Shown here piece after piece: positions 31,743 through 44,200 of a stretch of 64,000 bases of DNA. The stretch covers positions 45,290,075 to 45,354,074 of the forward strand of contig NC_089274.1 in NCBI RefSeq assembly GCF_963678975.1. Reading direction: 5' to 3'. Every line of letters begins with the position of its first letter. Positions within the stretch are counted from its first letter, which is position 1. The notes under the pieces were generated by a model that did not search any database, was not told the DNA's origin, and saw only the letters and a program-made list of their open reading frames with translations. Origin of the DNA: Dysidea avara. Lineage: Eukaryota; Porifera; Demospongiae; Dictyoceratida; Dysideidae. The position numbers and the translations under genes were made by a program.

Positions 31743-31853
31743 TTACTCTTCAGGGATCCCGATCTGCGGATAGATATGCTGTAATCATTGGTGGGGAAAG
31801 CCTTACGGCCCTCTATGATCTAATCACTTACGTAATTCTATACGTATCCAGCT

Positions 31854-34800
31854 GTGCACGTGATTGTTAAAATATCCCGCGTTTTGAAGATGATGGTGGA
31901 AACGATGGTTGACGTAATTTCATCTAGTACAGCGGAGAGTACACTACACAGACCGCGAGGAAGTAATGATTCGTTTCAACTCTTAAAAGTAGAAGAAACT
32001 GTAAACACTCCCGGTAACTACAGTCCACGTGAGGTATCCACGCCCACCAATACTGTTGCTAGCCTATCACGTGATAGTAAGGAGACACCGTTGAGGGAGG
32101 GGAGGAGCGAGTTGATTCGCAAACACACTAAACACATTAATGACTTGAAAACTTACTACAATGGAGAACTGTCTCGACTAAATGAAAAGATTACTTCACT
32201 TGAACAATGTACACCATCTGCTACAGGTGTCACGTTACAGCAGCATAAACAAGCTGAAAGGTAATGAAGAAAGTCACTTTTGTATCCTTGATATGCGACC
32301 ATGGTGAAATTCAGTCAACATTGATTTTTGATTTTGGTCATTGAGTTGACCTTGTTTGAAAGTTTGAGTTTGTCCTTACTCATCAGAATTACAAGGTTAA
32401 CTGCTTTAGGAAGAGCATTTTATTGGCATTGTCCTTTGGCTGTTGCTTAGAAGTTTTAATGTGACTACAGATCATAATGGATCTTCTGTTGAATGACTTA
32501 TAAAATCGCTAGGGCTAAAACGAATATTCTAAATGCCAATGAAATGATAGTTTTAACCCCCCCCCCCCCCCCCCCCCCCGAATATTCTAAATGTATATAT
32601 TTGATTTACAAACACTTACAATTATGTTTTCGTAGGAAATAAAACTGCTTCATTTGTGCTGATGTGTTGGTACAACTACTACAAACTCCATTTTTATAAG
32701 AAAATGACAAAATATTTCACAAAGTTTTGCTTTAGTATATCTATAGAAAGTTGAATCTACTCCCACAGCATTGAATATTATTTTTAGAACAAATAGCGAA
32801 CTATTTGGATGGTTTGTTTTAGCCCTAAAAATCACTAGTTGGTTTGCATTCACTACACCCCTTGTTTCGTTAGTAACTCTTGTTATGCAGGCCAGCTGCT
32901 AAAACCTTAATAGCACTGTGAAACCCCAGCTTTAACATTATCAAAAAGCTTTAATATGAATGAAACTGTAACCATGCATATATTATTATGGACGAATGCA
33001 GGATAAAACATGCTTCTAAGTTCTAACGTGGTTTTCCTGTACAAAATTATTGGAAGTGAACACAGTTTATGAGTTGGATGAATACAGATCTTTTATAGTT
33101 TACATGTACTTACTTTCGATTTGCCCATGTATACAGGACTATACAGCACCTGCAGGAGCAGCTGGTGGAAACACAGTCACAACTGGTAGCTATGGCAGCA
33201 AGTGATATGGCTGCCATCTTGTTTTGTGTTAGGCTAGTCATGTGAGCCAGCTGGGTGTGGCCAACAAGATGATATCCGTGTTACAAGAACAACTGGTAGT
33301 GTCTCGTAATGAACAAAGAGTAATGAAGGATGAATTTTTGAAAGTAAAAGAAGAGAATGCCATACTGTGTGATTCATTGAGGAGTGCCCAACAGGTATAG
33401 AATTCAGTGTAATATAAAGCCACTTCAACTGTGTCTGGGTGGGAATCCAGCAACAATGAGTTTGTTTATGCTTTACTGACTGTTCTATTAGAGTATATTA
33501 ATGTTATGCAATTTCTTGCAGATTTTCACTTGACAGGCTGCTATTGTTGATATTATGTTCCAGATCTCCCACCCACATTGTTATGTCATAATTGTATGGG
33601 AGTAGTAAACTAGCTGGGCTGAAGTTAAGATAGGCTGATTAATAACACATACTCTAATAGAACATTCAACTAACTCTAAAACGGTCAGCAGATCCACTCA
33701 CCACAATATCAAATAGGTGAACATGTGTTCACTCCCAATGGTTTTGTACATGTTTTCATGTTGTAAACATGTTTGTATGCCTGAATTATCCATACTAAAT
33801 GTTTTACAACTCACTTGTTCTTGTTGGTATCAAACTGCTCTTTTGATTAGCACTTCTGACATTCATTTATAGGGCTTCACAGTACTACTAAAAATATTTG
33901 GATAGTTGGTTCATGTAACAAGAGTTATTATTATTAACAGCTTATGAACTGACTATATAGATGATATCTGCATCCCAACTATGTTTTTCTGAGATCTAGT
34001 GTTTTTTCTGTAAACCAATGTGCACTTTTTGCCATAAATTTCGCATTCACTTCCCAGAAAAGGATTTGGGTGATACAGTTGAAGTGCACTACAGTGGAAC
34101 CTCAGTTATCCAGACCCCACTTATCCAGATTCTCGATCAACTGAACTACGGAAATGACTGTTCTATTAAGGTAGCTGATATTACCAGCATTAAAAAAATT
34201 TTTTTTTTCTTAATGCTATTTTACAGTTATGTATACACAGTTTCAGAGATACAGACTTATGGACCACCCCTGGTCCCAAGAGGTTCAGATAATTGAGGTT
34301 CCACTGTAGATATCTACCGTAATCTGGTGGCTAAGGAATTGTTGATTGATGGGGGAGGACCAGGTGGTTTGGGGGTCACAAGTTTTCCTGCTAGACACTG
34401 TATTAGGCCTGTAGCCACTCTAATGTCATGTTACTTCAGCCATAATTAATTTACAGCTATAAATAGAAGAAATCCAGTTTGTAGCCTAAAGAAGTTAATA
34501 GGTATACTATCTGCCGTTAGAGCATCTTAGGCAACGGCTAGTTTTAACAATAGTTTTAGTATTAGTGTGTCAATACAATATCTGTGTATACAACATTTGA
34601 TAACAATGTAGAAGTGTGCTGAGACTTGGAGGAGGCTTGACACAACGGCAACATATGCAAGTTGTAGTTGAGACTCGAGAGTTAATTTTGTCTTTGAATT
34701 GTTCTGACTGCTCTATTAGAGTGTTTGGCCACTTTAGTGATCATTCTTCTAGAAACACATGTGTCTCTTTTGAGAGGGGCTTATCCCCTCCTCCCTCTTA

Positions 34801-37800
34801 GATTATAAAGGAGGAGTTTAATACTTAACACCTCTCTTCCTCCTATGATTCTCATAGTGTGAAGTGTAATATATAAGTCTCCCATACACAGAATACAATT
34901 CTAATATTGTTTCTTCTTCAGGAGTTAGAGGACAACAAGACATCTCAGCTGGAGAAAATGGAGCAGTTGTTATCAGAACTGGAACTGACCCAACAAGAAT
35001 ATCACCGGATAAAGGTACTACTGTACTGATGCAGTGAACCTTCACTTAGTGGCCACCTCTTTAGTATGACCACCTCATTATAGTGACCGGATAGGTACAG
35101 TTAAGGTGTACTTCATAGCCACAGTAATAAGACCACCTCACCATGTTAAGTAGGTCCCAAACATAGCTTATGGCCTCATTATATGACCACCTCACTATAG
35201 AAGGGTTGTTTTTTAAGGTATGGTTGTTTTAACCGTAACCTTCCATGACATGTTCCAAATTTTATAGGTCAAAAATGTATGGCCAATGGTGGTAACAAAC
35301 ATTTCAGTTAGTTTCAGTGTGCTAGTGCTAGTCAGCTGTTAGTACAGCAGGTATATTATACCATCGGATAAGGTGAAGGGACGATTTCTACTGTACGGCT
35401 CATGAATCAGGATTTTAGGGGGTAGTAAAAACTCACTGAAAATATTTTTGTATGACTTCACTGTTACGTATCTTAGAATAATCCGTATTGTTTACTGAAA
35501 CATTTTTAAAATTAATTTTCTGTTAATATCTTGACCACCAATATCAGATGTTGCATGGGGGACACGCCCTGAAAAGGCAAGCTAGCTATAGTGACCATTT
35601 CAAGTAGGTCCCAAGCATAGCAGCTAAGATGTCCTCATTATAACGACCATGTCAGTACATACCAAACACGGCTAAGGTGTACTTTGACACCTCATTTTCA
35701 GTCTCATACGTAGGTGGACATTTTATTGTTATTTCACATAAGTATGAGTACTTGTAATGGATGTGGCTTATATTCAGGAGCAGCATGATAAGGTAGCAGA
35801 AGAGAGTGTTACTGTTCATCATGATCAAGCTAACTTGTCTGCTGCATTGGCTAAGATGGAGTATCAAAGAAGAGAAGACCAAAGGTGACATAAACTATAG
35901 CAGAATATTATGTTAACATTACTACTGTACGTTGTTTAGTACAATTCGTAGCCTAGAGGAAGAACTACGGAGGTTACAGTTGACATCTAATAGGACTTTC
36001 AACATGTCAACTCATCACAGCTTAGCTACTAGTTTCAACTCCCCAGTGACTGTCCGAACTTCTCCACGTTTCAGTTCTCCAGTGACTGTTAAAACATCTC
36101 CACAATACAGACCTGTCTCATCTATTAGTGATCCCCCTAGCCCTCCCATCAGGGTACCCCTAACAAGACGCAAGTGGCTGGAGCAAAGTGACGCCAGCCT
36201 CATTAGTGGAGTGAGATCACATGATTTTGGATTACATGATCAAACCAGATCACGTGATCACACTGAATTACATGATCACACTGAATCACATGATCACAGG
36301 TCATTAGAAGACACATTGACAGCAGTGAGGACAGGAGGTGTGACCAGTTATACAAATCAACAAAAAGTAAGCTGCAAGTAACTTGTGGGTGTGGCTGGCT
36401 TGTAATGGGGTGTGGCTTACAGACACTAGAGGAAAGAGCACTAGCTAACCTTGAAGAAGTGGGCAGGGCTAAAGAAGAGTTTGCCAGGCTTCAGGAACAG
36501 AAAAAACAGGTAAACAATACCACATAACAAAGTGATTGCTTTATTAGAGTAGTTAAGTGTTCTGTAGGAATGGTTAACAGTTTTTTAATGCAATTTCCAG
36601 TACATATTTCAGTTTACCAATACCAAATGGTCCCCAGCAATGTTGGACAGTTATTATTAAAAAGCACTTGTTACTGTCACTACAATGTTATGTGTTACAG
36701 TTACATATTATTTCATGTTCAAACTACAATGTACAATTACAGTAACATGTGTGACATGTTATGTAATGTGCTACTTTACGTACTTCATTAGGTAATAGTA
36801 TTACTGTATAATGTGCTACTTTAGTAACACATTACCGTATTTCCTCGTATAAAAGCTGCATTCGATTAAATTCCTGTCTCGATTATAAGCCGGGGGTTTC
36901 CAGCATCTTTGGAAAATAAATGCCTGGTCTCAAATAGAGGCCCGGGCTATTGCTTGAGTCTACTGTTGATAATTTTAGTTGTTTTCCATGCTATTGCTGC
37001 TGCTTCATAGTTGAGTTTAGAGGGGCGAAGGTACTCAAGTAATCACATGAGTAGTCCAGGTGAGTCCACATGCGTGTAGATGTGTATGATGCAACTATTC
37101 TCCAACCTTGCCTATACTTGTTCATATAACCAACACACTGTATTACTGTTTTCTATACTTGCTATTACAGTAATCCCATTCTACCACCACCCGAATTTGA
37201 TTAAACGCCAGGTGTCGGTCAGACCAATCGAAAATAAATACCCAGTCTCAAATAAAAGCCCTATTCGTTTACAGGCCGGGTCAAAAATGCTGGGAAGGAA
37301 AAAAAGCCTGGGATTTTATACAAGGAAATATGGTACTTATGTAAAAAGTAACTATTCATTGGATATTACTAGCTTATGAATGTAGCATGTTACATTACTT
37401 CATTACTACATTAAGATTATGTATTTTATATAGCACGTTACACCCAACGTTGGTCCTCTGAAGTTGCACTACGCAGTGTACCCTTAAACAGTGTACCCTT
37501 AGTTATTCTAAACACCATTTGGCAAAGGAGTTCATTATCTGATCATTAAGTGCTGAACTAGAGAGACAATATACTCTAATAGAACAGTCATTCTTGCATT
37601 TAGTCATCTAAGAGTCCATATATTGGTATCTGTTACAATAACTATTGTTTATTTATTACAGCTTGAAAGTATGCTACTACGGATACCCACTACTGGCCGA
37701 GTTACCATGGAAATGAAACAAAAGAGGGTATGTATTAAAATGTAAATACCAGCGTATTAATTGAAAGTTGCTATAGTTACACACAGAGGAACAATTAGAT

Positions 37801-37872
37801 CATGTGATTAAGGAACTTGGAGCAGTAAGAATGTTATTACGCAGTCACCATGCCCTGAAGAGTACCACATGA
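31854..37872 (+). CDS. Coiled-coil protein resembling MPHOSPH9
   Basis: Nine exons: 31854-32260, 33137-33185, 33233-33394, 34922-35014, 35778-35884, 35940-36366, 36423-36509, 37662-37727, 37789-37872; 493 aa if the first ATG is used (ATGs at 31890 and 31908 are alternatives). All junctions keep frame. It has a Ser/Thr-rich N-terminus, RKHTKHINDLKTYYNGEL, long heptad-rich coiled coils (exons 2-5, 7), and a Ser/Pro-rich exon 6 with a duplicated SPVTV-TSP motif and an HDHTE repeat (36229-36300). The C-terminus, LLRIPTTGRVTMEMKQKR then EQLDHVIKELGAVRMLLRSH, resembles the end of M-phase phosphoprotein 9, a centriole-distal-end regulator of ciliogenesis. The assignment rests on family memory, so the symbol is withheld. 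Intron 2 is only 47 bp. Confidence 0.65.
34092..34308. mobile_element. TA-flanked MITE (mariner/pogo-like)
   Basis: Ends CAGTGGAACCTCAGTTATC and GATAATTGAGGTTCCACTG are inverted and flanked by TA on both sides, the target duplication of Tc1/mariner-type transposases. About 215 bp, non-coding, in intron 3 of the MPHOSPH9-like gene. One copy of the dispersed CTATTA motif lies inside. Confidence 0.8.
35033..35215. repeat. GACCACCTCATTATAG repeat
   Basis: CAGTGAACCTTCACTTAGTG and repeated ATGACCACCTCATTATAGTG words. The same words recur at about 2260-2390 and 35560-35700, pointing to a dispersed, internally repetitive element. Confidence 0.6.
36836..37333. mobile_element. MITE with ATTTCCTCGTATAAAA ends
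   Basis: Left ACCGTATTTCCTCGTATAAA and right TTTTATACAAGGAAATATGG are inverted termini about 500 bp apart. Internal pieces (CCCGGTCTC-like, AATAAATGCC, AATAAATACC) repeat degenerately. In intron 7 of the MPHOSPH9-like gene. Confidence 0.75.
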
Positions 37873-38296
37873 CCTAATGGGTGTGTCTCTCTTGAACGAC
37901 CACTCTTCACTGCTGCATAAATTATGTCATGGTGAACATGTCATCACTACAGTAATGTTTACATCTTAATTGCATTCATTTTAACCAAATTGTGAGTTGT
38001 ACACTTGAAACATTTCTCTATAGTCTCTGTATATACGTAAATGATGTCTGATATACTGATTTGTACTGACGTGGTTATGTTAACTTTTAGGTTGGATATT
38101 GCAAGGTGTAGTACAACCACTAAAATTTCCAGATGTGTACCATCAAGCATTAATGATAATACTCTTGGTATCATTTAAATTTGTTTGCAGTGTTCCCATT
38201 GTTCCGTCAATCATTCAAAGTATGAATGGAACTGTTAAACTAGAGTGTGTTGCCAGCTGGTGTGTATTCTATTAGTTAGCATTATGAAAAAAGCAT

Positions 38297-38797
38297 CTAC
38301 GTATTTATATCAACATTATCATTGCAAATATAATAATGTTTGCCAATATGTTTATCAGTAAAAGTTTGCAACATACAATAAGTAACTGTAATTCTTGCAC
38401 TATCATCAAGTTGGTATAAGGCACCATATTTCAGAAGCTTTGCTTGCAATTTTAGTGGTATATGGAATTGCATGTTCCCTTGTCCACAGACCACTCCTGG
38501 AGTTATAGCCATGGCTACATGCAATTTCACAACTTTAGTGCAGGATTTTTTGAAAGCCGCACTCTTTTTACAGCTTGGTTGTGATAGTGTATACACAAAG
38601 AGAGTAGCGGAAGAGTTTTGGGTAACATTTTGAAGGCATGCATGGTTTGGGCTTACCAAACCAACACTCATTGTGAATGAAGCATGAGGCTGGTTCCATG
38701 GTTGATATTTTTGTTGGTATATGGTGTATAGTGCAATTGTGGTAAACCATAAAGTCATAATAGCTGTTACTTGGCATTTTATATAATTGTACAGCAA
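38297..38797 (-). CDS. Hypothetical ORF, 166 codons
   Basis: Open frame with a possible N-terminal membrane segment (AIMTLWFTTIALYTIY), several Cys and NxS/T sites, and a tail ITVTYCMLQTFTDKHIGKHY. I do not recognise a family. It may be an exon of an unidentified secreted or membrane protein, or chance. Confidence 0.25.
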   Translation of the reverse strand: MLYNYIKCQVTAIMTLWFTTIALYTIYQQKYQPWNQPHASFTMSVGLVSPNHACLQNVTQNSSATLFVYTLSQPSCKKSAAFKKSCTKVVKLHVAMAITPGVVCGQGNMQFHIPLKLQAKLLKYGALYQLDDSARITVTYCMLQTFTDKHIGKHYYICNDNVDINT

Positions 38798-38919
38798 ACC
38801 CAGGCTAAATTACAACCATATGAGAGAGCACAGTGTTTACTAAATTCATGAAATTATCTTTTTAAAAAACAGGCTTGATTTTATGTACAGTTTTGTACTA
38901 GTCTAGTCTCTGTAGTTGT

Positions 38920-39004
38920 ATAGATTCGGGAGACTGTCTGGGCTATTAATAGTTGACAAAATATCCTTGGCCTGAGGCAGAAATTAAGAATTTTGCCCGC
39001 AATG
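38920..39004 (+). pseudogene. EIF3L exon-like fragment
   Basis: GGAGACTGTCTG and CCTTGGCCTGAGGCAGAA match EIF3L exon 5 (48640-48719) exactly, in the same order and spacing, and end at AATGG as that exon does. The intervening bases are diverged, so it is non-functional. It lies about 9.7 kb upstream of its source on the same strand. Confidence 0.7.
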
Positions 39005-39186
39005 GCTTTTCTAATTGGCTTTTCAAATTGGCATGTAATACCATGATAATATTGAATATCGTGATAAATACATCCGTGATATATTGTGGTGCACTTTTTT
39101 CAATATCGCCCAAACCTATACATAACTAGCGCCTGGTTTTTGGAAGTAGCACAACATCAACTTGTTTCATTGGCGGAACATTTTCA

Positions 39187-39564
39187 TCAAATCCTTTTGT
39201 GATGAATATTCTGTGAAAATGCAAATTTTGTCACATTTTCATGATCAGTGATAAAAGATACCAATAAAATAAAAACTTCACTCTTCACAGGGTCTTTCAT
39301 TGGTTTAGCTCCAACAGTGATAGAAATGCCGAAATTGATTCTGGAAAATGCAACAATTCCCATTGTGGGAAAATCATAATGGAATGCCAGCTTTTTGTAT
39401 GCAATGGTTATAACATGGGTACTAGTGATTTGCCCAATATATACATACAGACTATCAGGCAAATCACAAGTGTCTATGATATTCATATGTATAGGTTTTT
39501 CTCTGACTCGTATTGTTATATCCATCCCAAAAACAACCCTTAAGCTATAACAAATTGCATACAA
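39187..39564 (-). CDS. Hypothetical ORF, 125 codons
   Basis: Open frame with no recognised domain. It lies upstream of the 38297-38797 ORF on the same strand, so both could be exons of one gene. It is surrounded by ATATCG-rich repeat sequence (CACGATAGCAACGATATATT near 39714), which makes a repeat origin equally possible. Confidence 0.2.
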   Translation of the reverse strand: MYAICYSLRVVFGMDITIRVREKPIHMNIIDTCDLPDSLYVYIGQITSTHVITIAYKKLAFHYDFPTMGIVAFSRINFGISITVGAKPMKDPVKSEVFILLVSFITDHENVTKFAFSQNIHHKRI

Positions 39565-39939
39565 CCATATATTAAATGAAACTTGATGTATTTGTAAGAC
39601 AGCTATATTAATGGTATTTCATTTTGTAAGCAATATATCATGGTATATCATGAACTCGATATATCACGATGTGTAAAAATAGCCTCAATACAATTATTGT
39701 CTCATGCTTTTATCACGATAGCAACGATATATTGTTATATTTCCCAACCCTAGTTACGTATATATGGCTAGAAATAATTGACAATATAATTTTACATTAT
39801 TTAAAAGGCTTCATGAGTATTATTTCATGGGTTTAATTCAAAATGTTATAATGAATGTGGATGATTAATGCACTTGGAGAGATTGCACTTGGAGAGATTA
39901 TCCTGTTGTGCCATGGGAAAGGTCTGTTAACAAAGTTGT

Positions 39940-40155
39940 ACTGTATAGAGGAAAACTTTGGTAAGGATAAACTTTGGCAAATAGCAAGCTAAATTGCATT
40001 TGGCCGAAATAAACTTTGGTGAATTCAAGCTCAATGTTTATTTATAAAGATGTAAATCTGAGTTGCTACAAGTAATTGGCGGGTTAAACGTTGGTGAATT
40101 TGTAGCAAATTGCCAAAATTTTCCCTAGCCAAAGTTTCCCTCCATATGGTATACA
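39940..40155. mobile_element. Short MITE, AAACTTTGG ends
   Basis: TGTATAGAGGAAAACTTTGG at the left is mirrored by CCAAAGTTTCCCTCCATATG then GTATACA at the right, with further TTTGGCAAAT words between. Non-coding. Confidence 0.55.
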
Positions 40156-40665
40156 GAATGGACCCAGCTTGTTTGTTGTGTGTATCCATATGTTGTGTAA
40201 ATATGTGTGATAATGTACGTTTGTCTGTGTTCATAGTTTGACTGGCACTACCTATGAGACTGAAGAGTTCAAGCTACTTCAATGGAAGATCATCGTATTA
40301 CCATTTAGTGGCTTTATCAGGGATGCGTGGATCCAGGACATGGCAGGAGGAAGGGATACACAAGGGCAATGGTACAGAACCTGTGACCCAGAAAGTGCAT
40401 GTGAAATTATTGTATTACACTCAGTACTTTATTTTAAGAAAGTTTAAAAGTGAAATGAACTCATATTATTACAGTGTAGTACATGTAGTGACTGTTCTGT
40501 TATAGAGTATCTTGATCTTGTGATATTTGCTTGTATTTGTTTGGTTAGCATCACATATTAAACTAATACTTAGGACTCTGTAATCATGCACTGCTGGTGA
40601 ATTAGATGCATAGCTAGTTCAGCTGCATAGAATGGTGTATGGTAATAACCTATACTGTATATATA

Positions 40666-40985
40666 TCTAATCCAAAACAGCCAAGCTGTAAAAAAAGTGT
40701 GCGGCCCTCAGAAAGGCTATGGTGAAAAAAGATGTGAAATCCAAGGTGGCGGCCAAGAAATGGCTGTGATGGTAGGTTAATGGTAAAAATTTTAATAACG
40801 ACAATTCAGGTGAATTTTTGTGCCGCTTCACAAAATTTACCTGAATTGTCATTATTAAAATTTTTACCATTAACCTACCATCACAGCCATTTCTTGGCCG
40901 CCACCTTGGATTTCACATCTTTTTTCACCATAGCCTTTCTGAGGGCCGCACACTTTTTTTACAGCTTGGCTGTTTTGGATTAGAT
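40666..40985. mobile_element. Near-perfect 320-bp inverted repeat
   Basis: Arms of about 155 bp are identical inverses apart from about two bases, with a very short loop near 40823-40830. Left-arm words: GCCAAGCTGTAAAAAAAGTG, TGCGGCCCTCAGAAAGGC, GGTGGCGGCCAAGAAATGGC. Both strands give the same 67-codon ORF, which is a consequence of the symmetry and not a gene. The low divergence implies recent insertion or gene conversion between arms. Confidence 0.92.
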
Positions 40986-41269
40986 TTCATTTCTTTTTGT
41001 ATTTGTATACCCCAAAGCCGGCCCATAGGCCAGCTTTGGGACTTTTTTAACCTATGTTTTTTTTCTTTACTACAGGAAGACGAAAAGATGAAGTAGATGT
41101 ATATACTTTAAATATTTTATCAGTAAATGTACAAATTATATATATAATACATATGTGATCGGATTTGCGAAAAGGGGTCTTCCACACACATCCAATTTGC
41201 CAACTTTGACAATTGATAACTTCAGATTGGAAAGAGCTATTGCCTTGAAATTTGGGCAGTGGTGATTTT

Positions 41270-44200
41270 TTTGCAGCTGAACTCTCTACATGATGGTTTC
41301 TTTGTAGCTGAACTCTCTACAAGGTAATTTCTTCTAGCTGATCTCTCTACAGGGAGATTTTTTGTAGCTGAACTATCTACAAGGTAACTTCTTCTAGCTG
41401 ATCTCTCTACAGGGTGATTTGTTTGTAGCTGAATTCTGTATAGGTGATTTGTTTGCAGCTGAGCTCTTTACAGAATGGTTTCTTTGTAGCTGAACTCTCT
41501 ACAAAGTAACTTCTTCTAACTGATCTTTCTACGGGGTGATTTGTTTGTAGCTGAACTATCTACAAGGTAATTTCTTCTAGCTGATCTCTCTACAGGGTGA
41601 TTTGTTTGTAGCTGAATTCTTTACAGGTGATTTGTTTGCAGCTGAGCTCTTTACAGAATGGTTTGTTTGTAGCTGAACTCTCTACAAAGTAACTTCTTCT
41701 AACTGATCTTTCTACAGGGTGATTTGTTTGTAGCTGAACTATCTACAAGGTAACTTCTTCTAGCTGATCTCTCTACAGGGAGGTTTGTTTGTAGCTGAAC
41801 TCTCTACAAGTGATTTGTTTGTAGCTGAATTCTGTACAGGTGATTTGTTTGTAGCTGAATTCTGTACAGGTGGTTTCTTTGTAGCTGAACTCTCTAAAAG
41901 GTAACTTCTTCTAACTGATTTTTCTACAGGGCAATTTGTTTCTGGCAGAATTTTCTACAGGGTGATTTCTTTGCAGCTGAACTCTCTACATGATGGTTTC
42001 TTTGTAGCTGAACTCTCTACAAGGTAATTTCTTCTAGCTGATCTCTCTACAGGGTGATTTGTTTGTAGCTGAACTATCTACAAGGTAACTTCTTCTAGCT
42101 GATCTCTCTACAGGATGATTTGTTCGTAGCTGAATTCTGTACAGGTGATTTGTTTGCAGCTGAGCTCTTTACAGAATAGTTTCTTTGTAGCTGAACTCTC
42201 TACAAGGTAATTTTTCTAGCTGATGTCTCTACAAGGTAGCTAGTTTGTAGTTGAACTCTCTACATGGTGGTTTCTTTGTAACTGAACTTTCTACAAGGTG
42301 ACTTCTTCTAGCTGATCTTTCAATAGGGTGATTTGTTTGTAGCTTCACTCTCTACAAGGTAACTTCTTCTAGCTGATCTCTCTACAGGGAGATTTGTTTG
42401 TAACTGAACTTTCTAAATGATAGTTTCTTTGTAGCTGAACTCTCTACAAGTTAACTTCTTCTAGCTGATCTCTCTGCAGGGTGATTTGTTTGTAGCTGAA
42501 TTCTGTACAGGTGATTTGTTTGCAGCAGAGCTCTTTACAGAATGGTTTCTTTGTAGCTGAACTCTCTACAAGGTAACTTCTTCTAACTGACCTTTCTACG
42601 GGGCAATTTGTTTCTGGCAGAATTTTCTACAGGGTGATTTCTGTGCAGCTGAACTCTCTACATGGTGTTTTCTTTGTAGCTGAACTCTCTACAAGGTAAT
42701 TTCTTCTAGCTGATCTCTCTACAGGGAGATTTGTTTGTAGCTGAACTATCTACAAGGTAACTTCTTCTAGCTGATCTCTCTACAGGGAGATTTGTTTGTA
42801 GCTGAACTCTCTACAGGTGATTTGTTTGAAGCTGAACTCTCTAAATGATGGTTTCTTTGTAGCTGAACTCTCTACAAGTTAACTTCTTCTAGCTGATCTC
42901 TCTACATGGTGATTTGTTTGTAGCTGAATTCTGTATAGGTGATTTGTTTGCAGCTGAGCTCTTTAAATAATGGTTTCTTTGTAGCTGAACTCTCTCAAGG
43001 TAACTTCTTCTAGCTGATGTCTTTACAGGGTCACTAGTTTGTAGCTGAATTCTCTACATGGTGGTTTCTTTGTAACTGAACTCTCTACAAGGTAACTTTT
43101 TCTTGCTCATCTTTCTACAGGGTGATTTATTTGTAGCTGAATTCTGTACAGGTGGTTTGTTTGCAGCTGAGCTCTTTAAAGAATGGTTTCTTTGTAGCTG
43201 AACTCTCTACAAGGTAATGGGTCTTCGAGGTCTTCTAGCTGATGTCTCTACAATGTCACTAGTTTGTAGCTGAGCTCTCTACATGGTGGTTTTTTTGTAA
43301 CTGACCTCTCTACAAGGTGACCTCTTCTAGCTGATCTTTCTACAGGGTGATTTGTTTGAAGCTGAACTCTCTACAAGGTAACTTCTTCTAGCTGATCTCT
43401 CTACAGGTAGATTTGTTTGTAGCTGAACTCTCTACATGATGGTTTCTTTGTAGCTGAACTCTCTCAAGGTAACTTCTTCTAGCTGATGTCTTTACAGGGT
43501 CACTAGTTTGTAGCTGAATTCTCTACATGGTGGTTTCTTTGTAACTGAACTCTCTACAAGGTAACTTTTTCTAGCTCATCTTTCTACAGGGTGATTTGTT
43601 TGAAGCTGAACTCTCTACAAGGTAACTTCTTCTAGCTGATCTCTCTACAGGGAGATTTGTTTGTAGCTGAACTCTCTACATGATGGTTTCTTTGTAGCTG
43701 AACTCTCTCAAGGTAACTTCTTCTAGCTGATGTCTCTACAAGGTCACTAGTTTGTAGCTGAGCTCTCAACATGATGGTTTTTTTGTAACTGAACTCTCTA
43801 CAAGGTGACCTCTTCTAGCTGATCTTTCTACAGGGTGATTTGTTTGAAGCTGAACTCTCTACAAGGTAACTTCTTCTAGCTGATCTCTCTACAGGTAGAT
43901 TTGTTTGTAGCTGAACTCTCTACATGATGGTTTCTTTGTAGCTGAACTCTCTCAAGGTAACTTCTTCTAGCTGATGTCTTTACAGGGTCACTAGTTTGTA
44001 GCTGAATTCTCTACATGGTGGTTTCTTTGTAACTGAACTCTCTACAAGGTAACTTTTTCTTGCTCATCTTTCTACAGGGTGATTTATTTGTAGCTGAATT
44101 CTGTACAGGTGTTTTGTTTGCAGCTGAGCTCTTTAAAGAATGGTTTCTTTGTAGCTGAACTCTCTATAAGGTAACTTCTTCTAGCTGATGTCTCTACAAG

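Noticed and set aside
40667-40983. Identical 67-codon ORFs on opposite strands
   Set aside because: They arise from the palindrome at 40666-40985.
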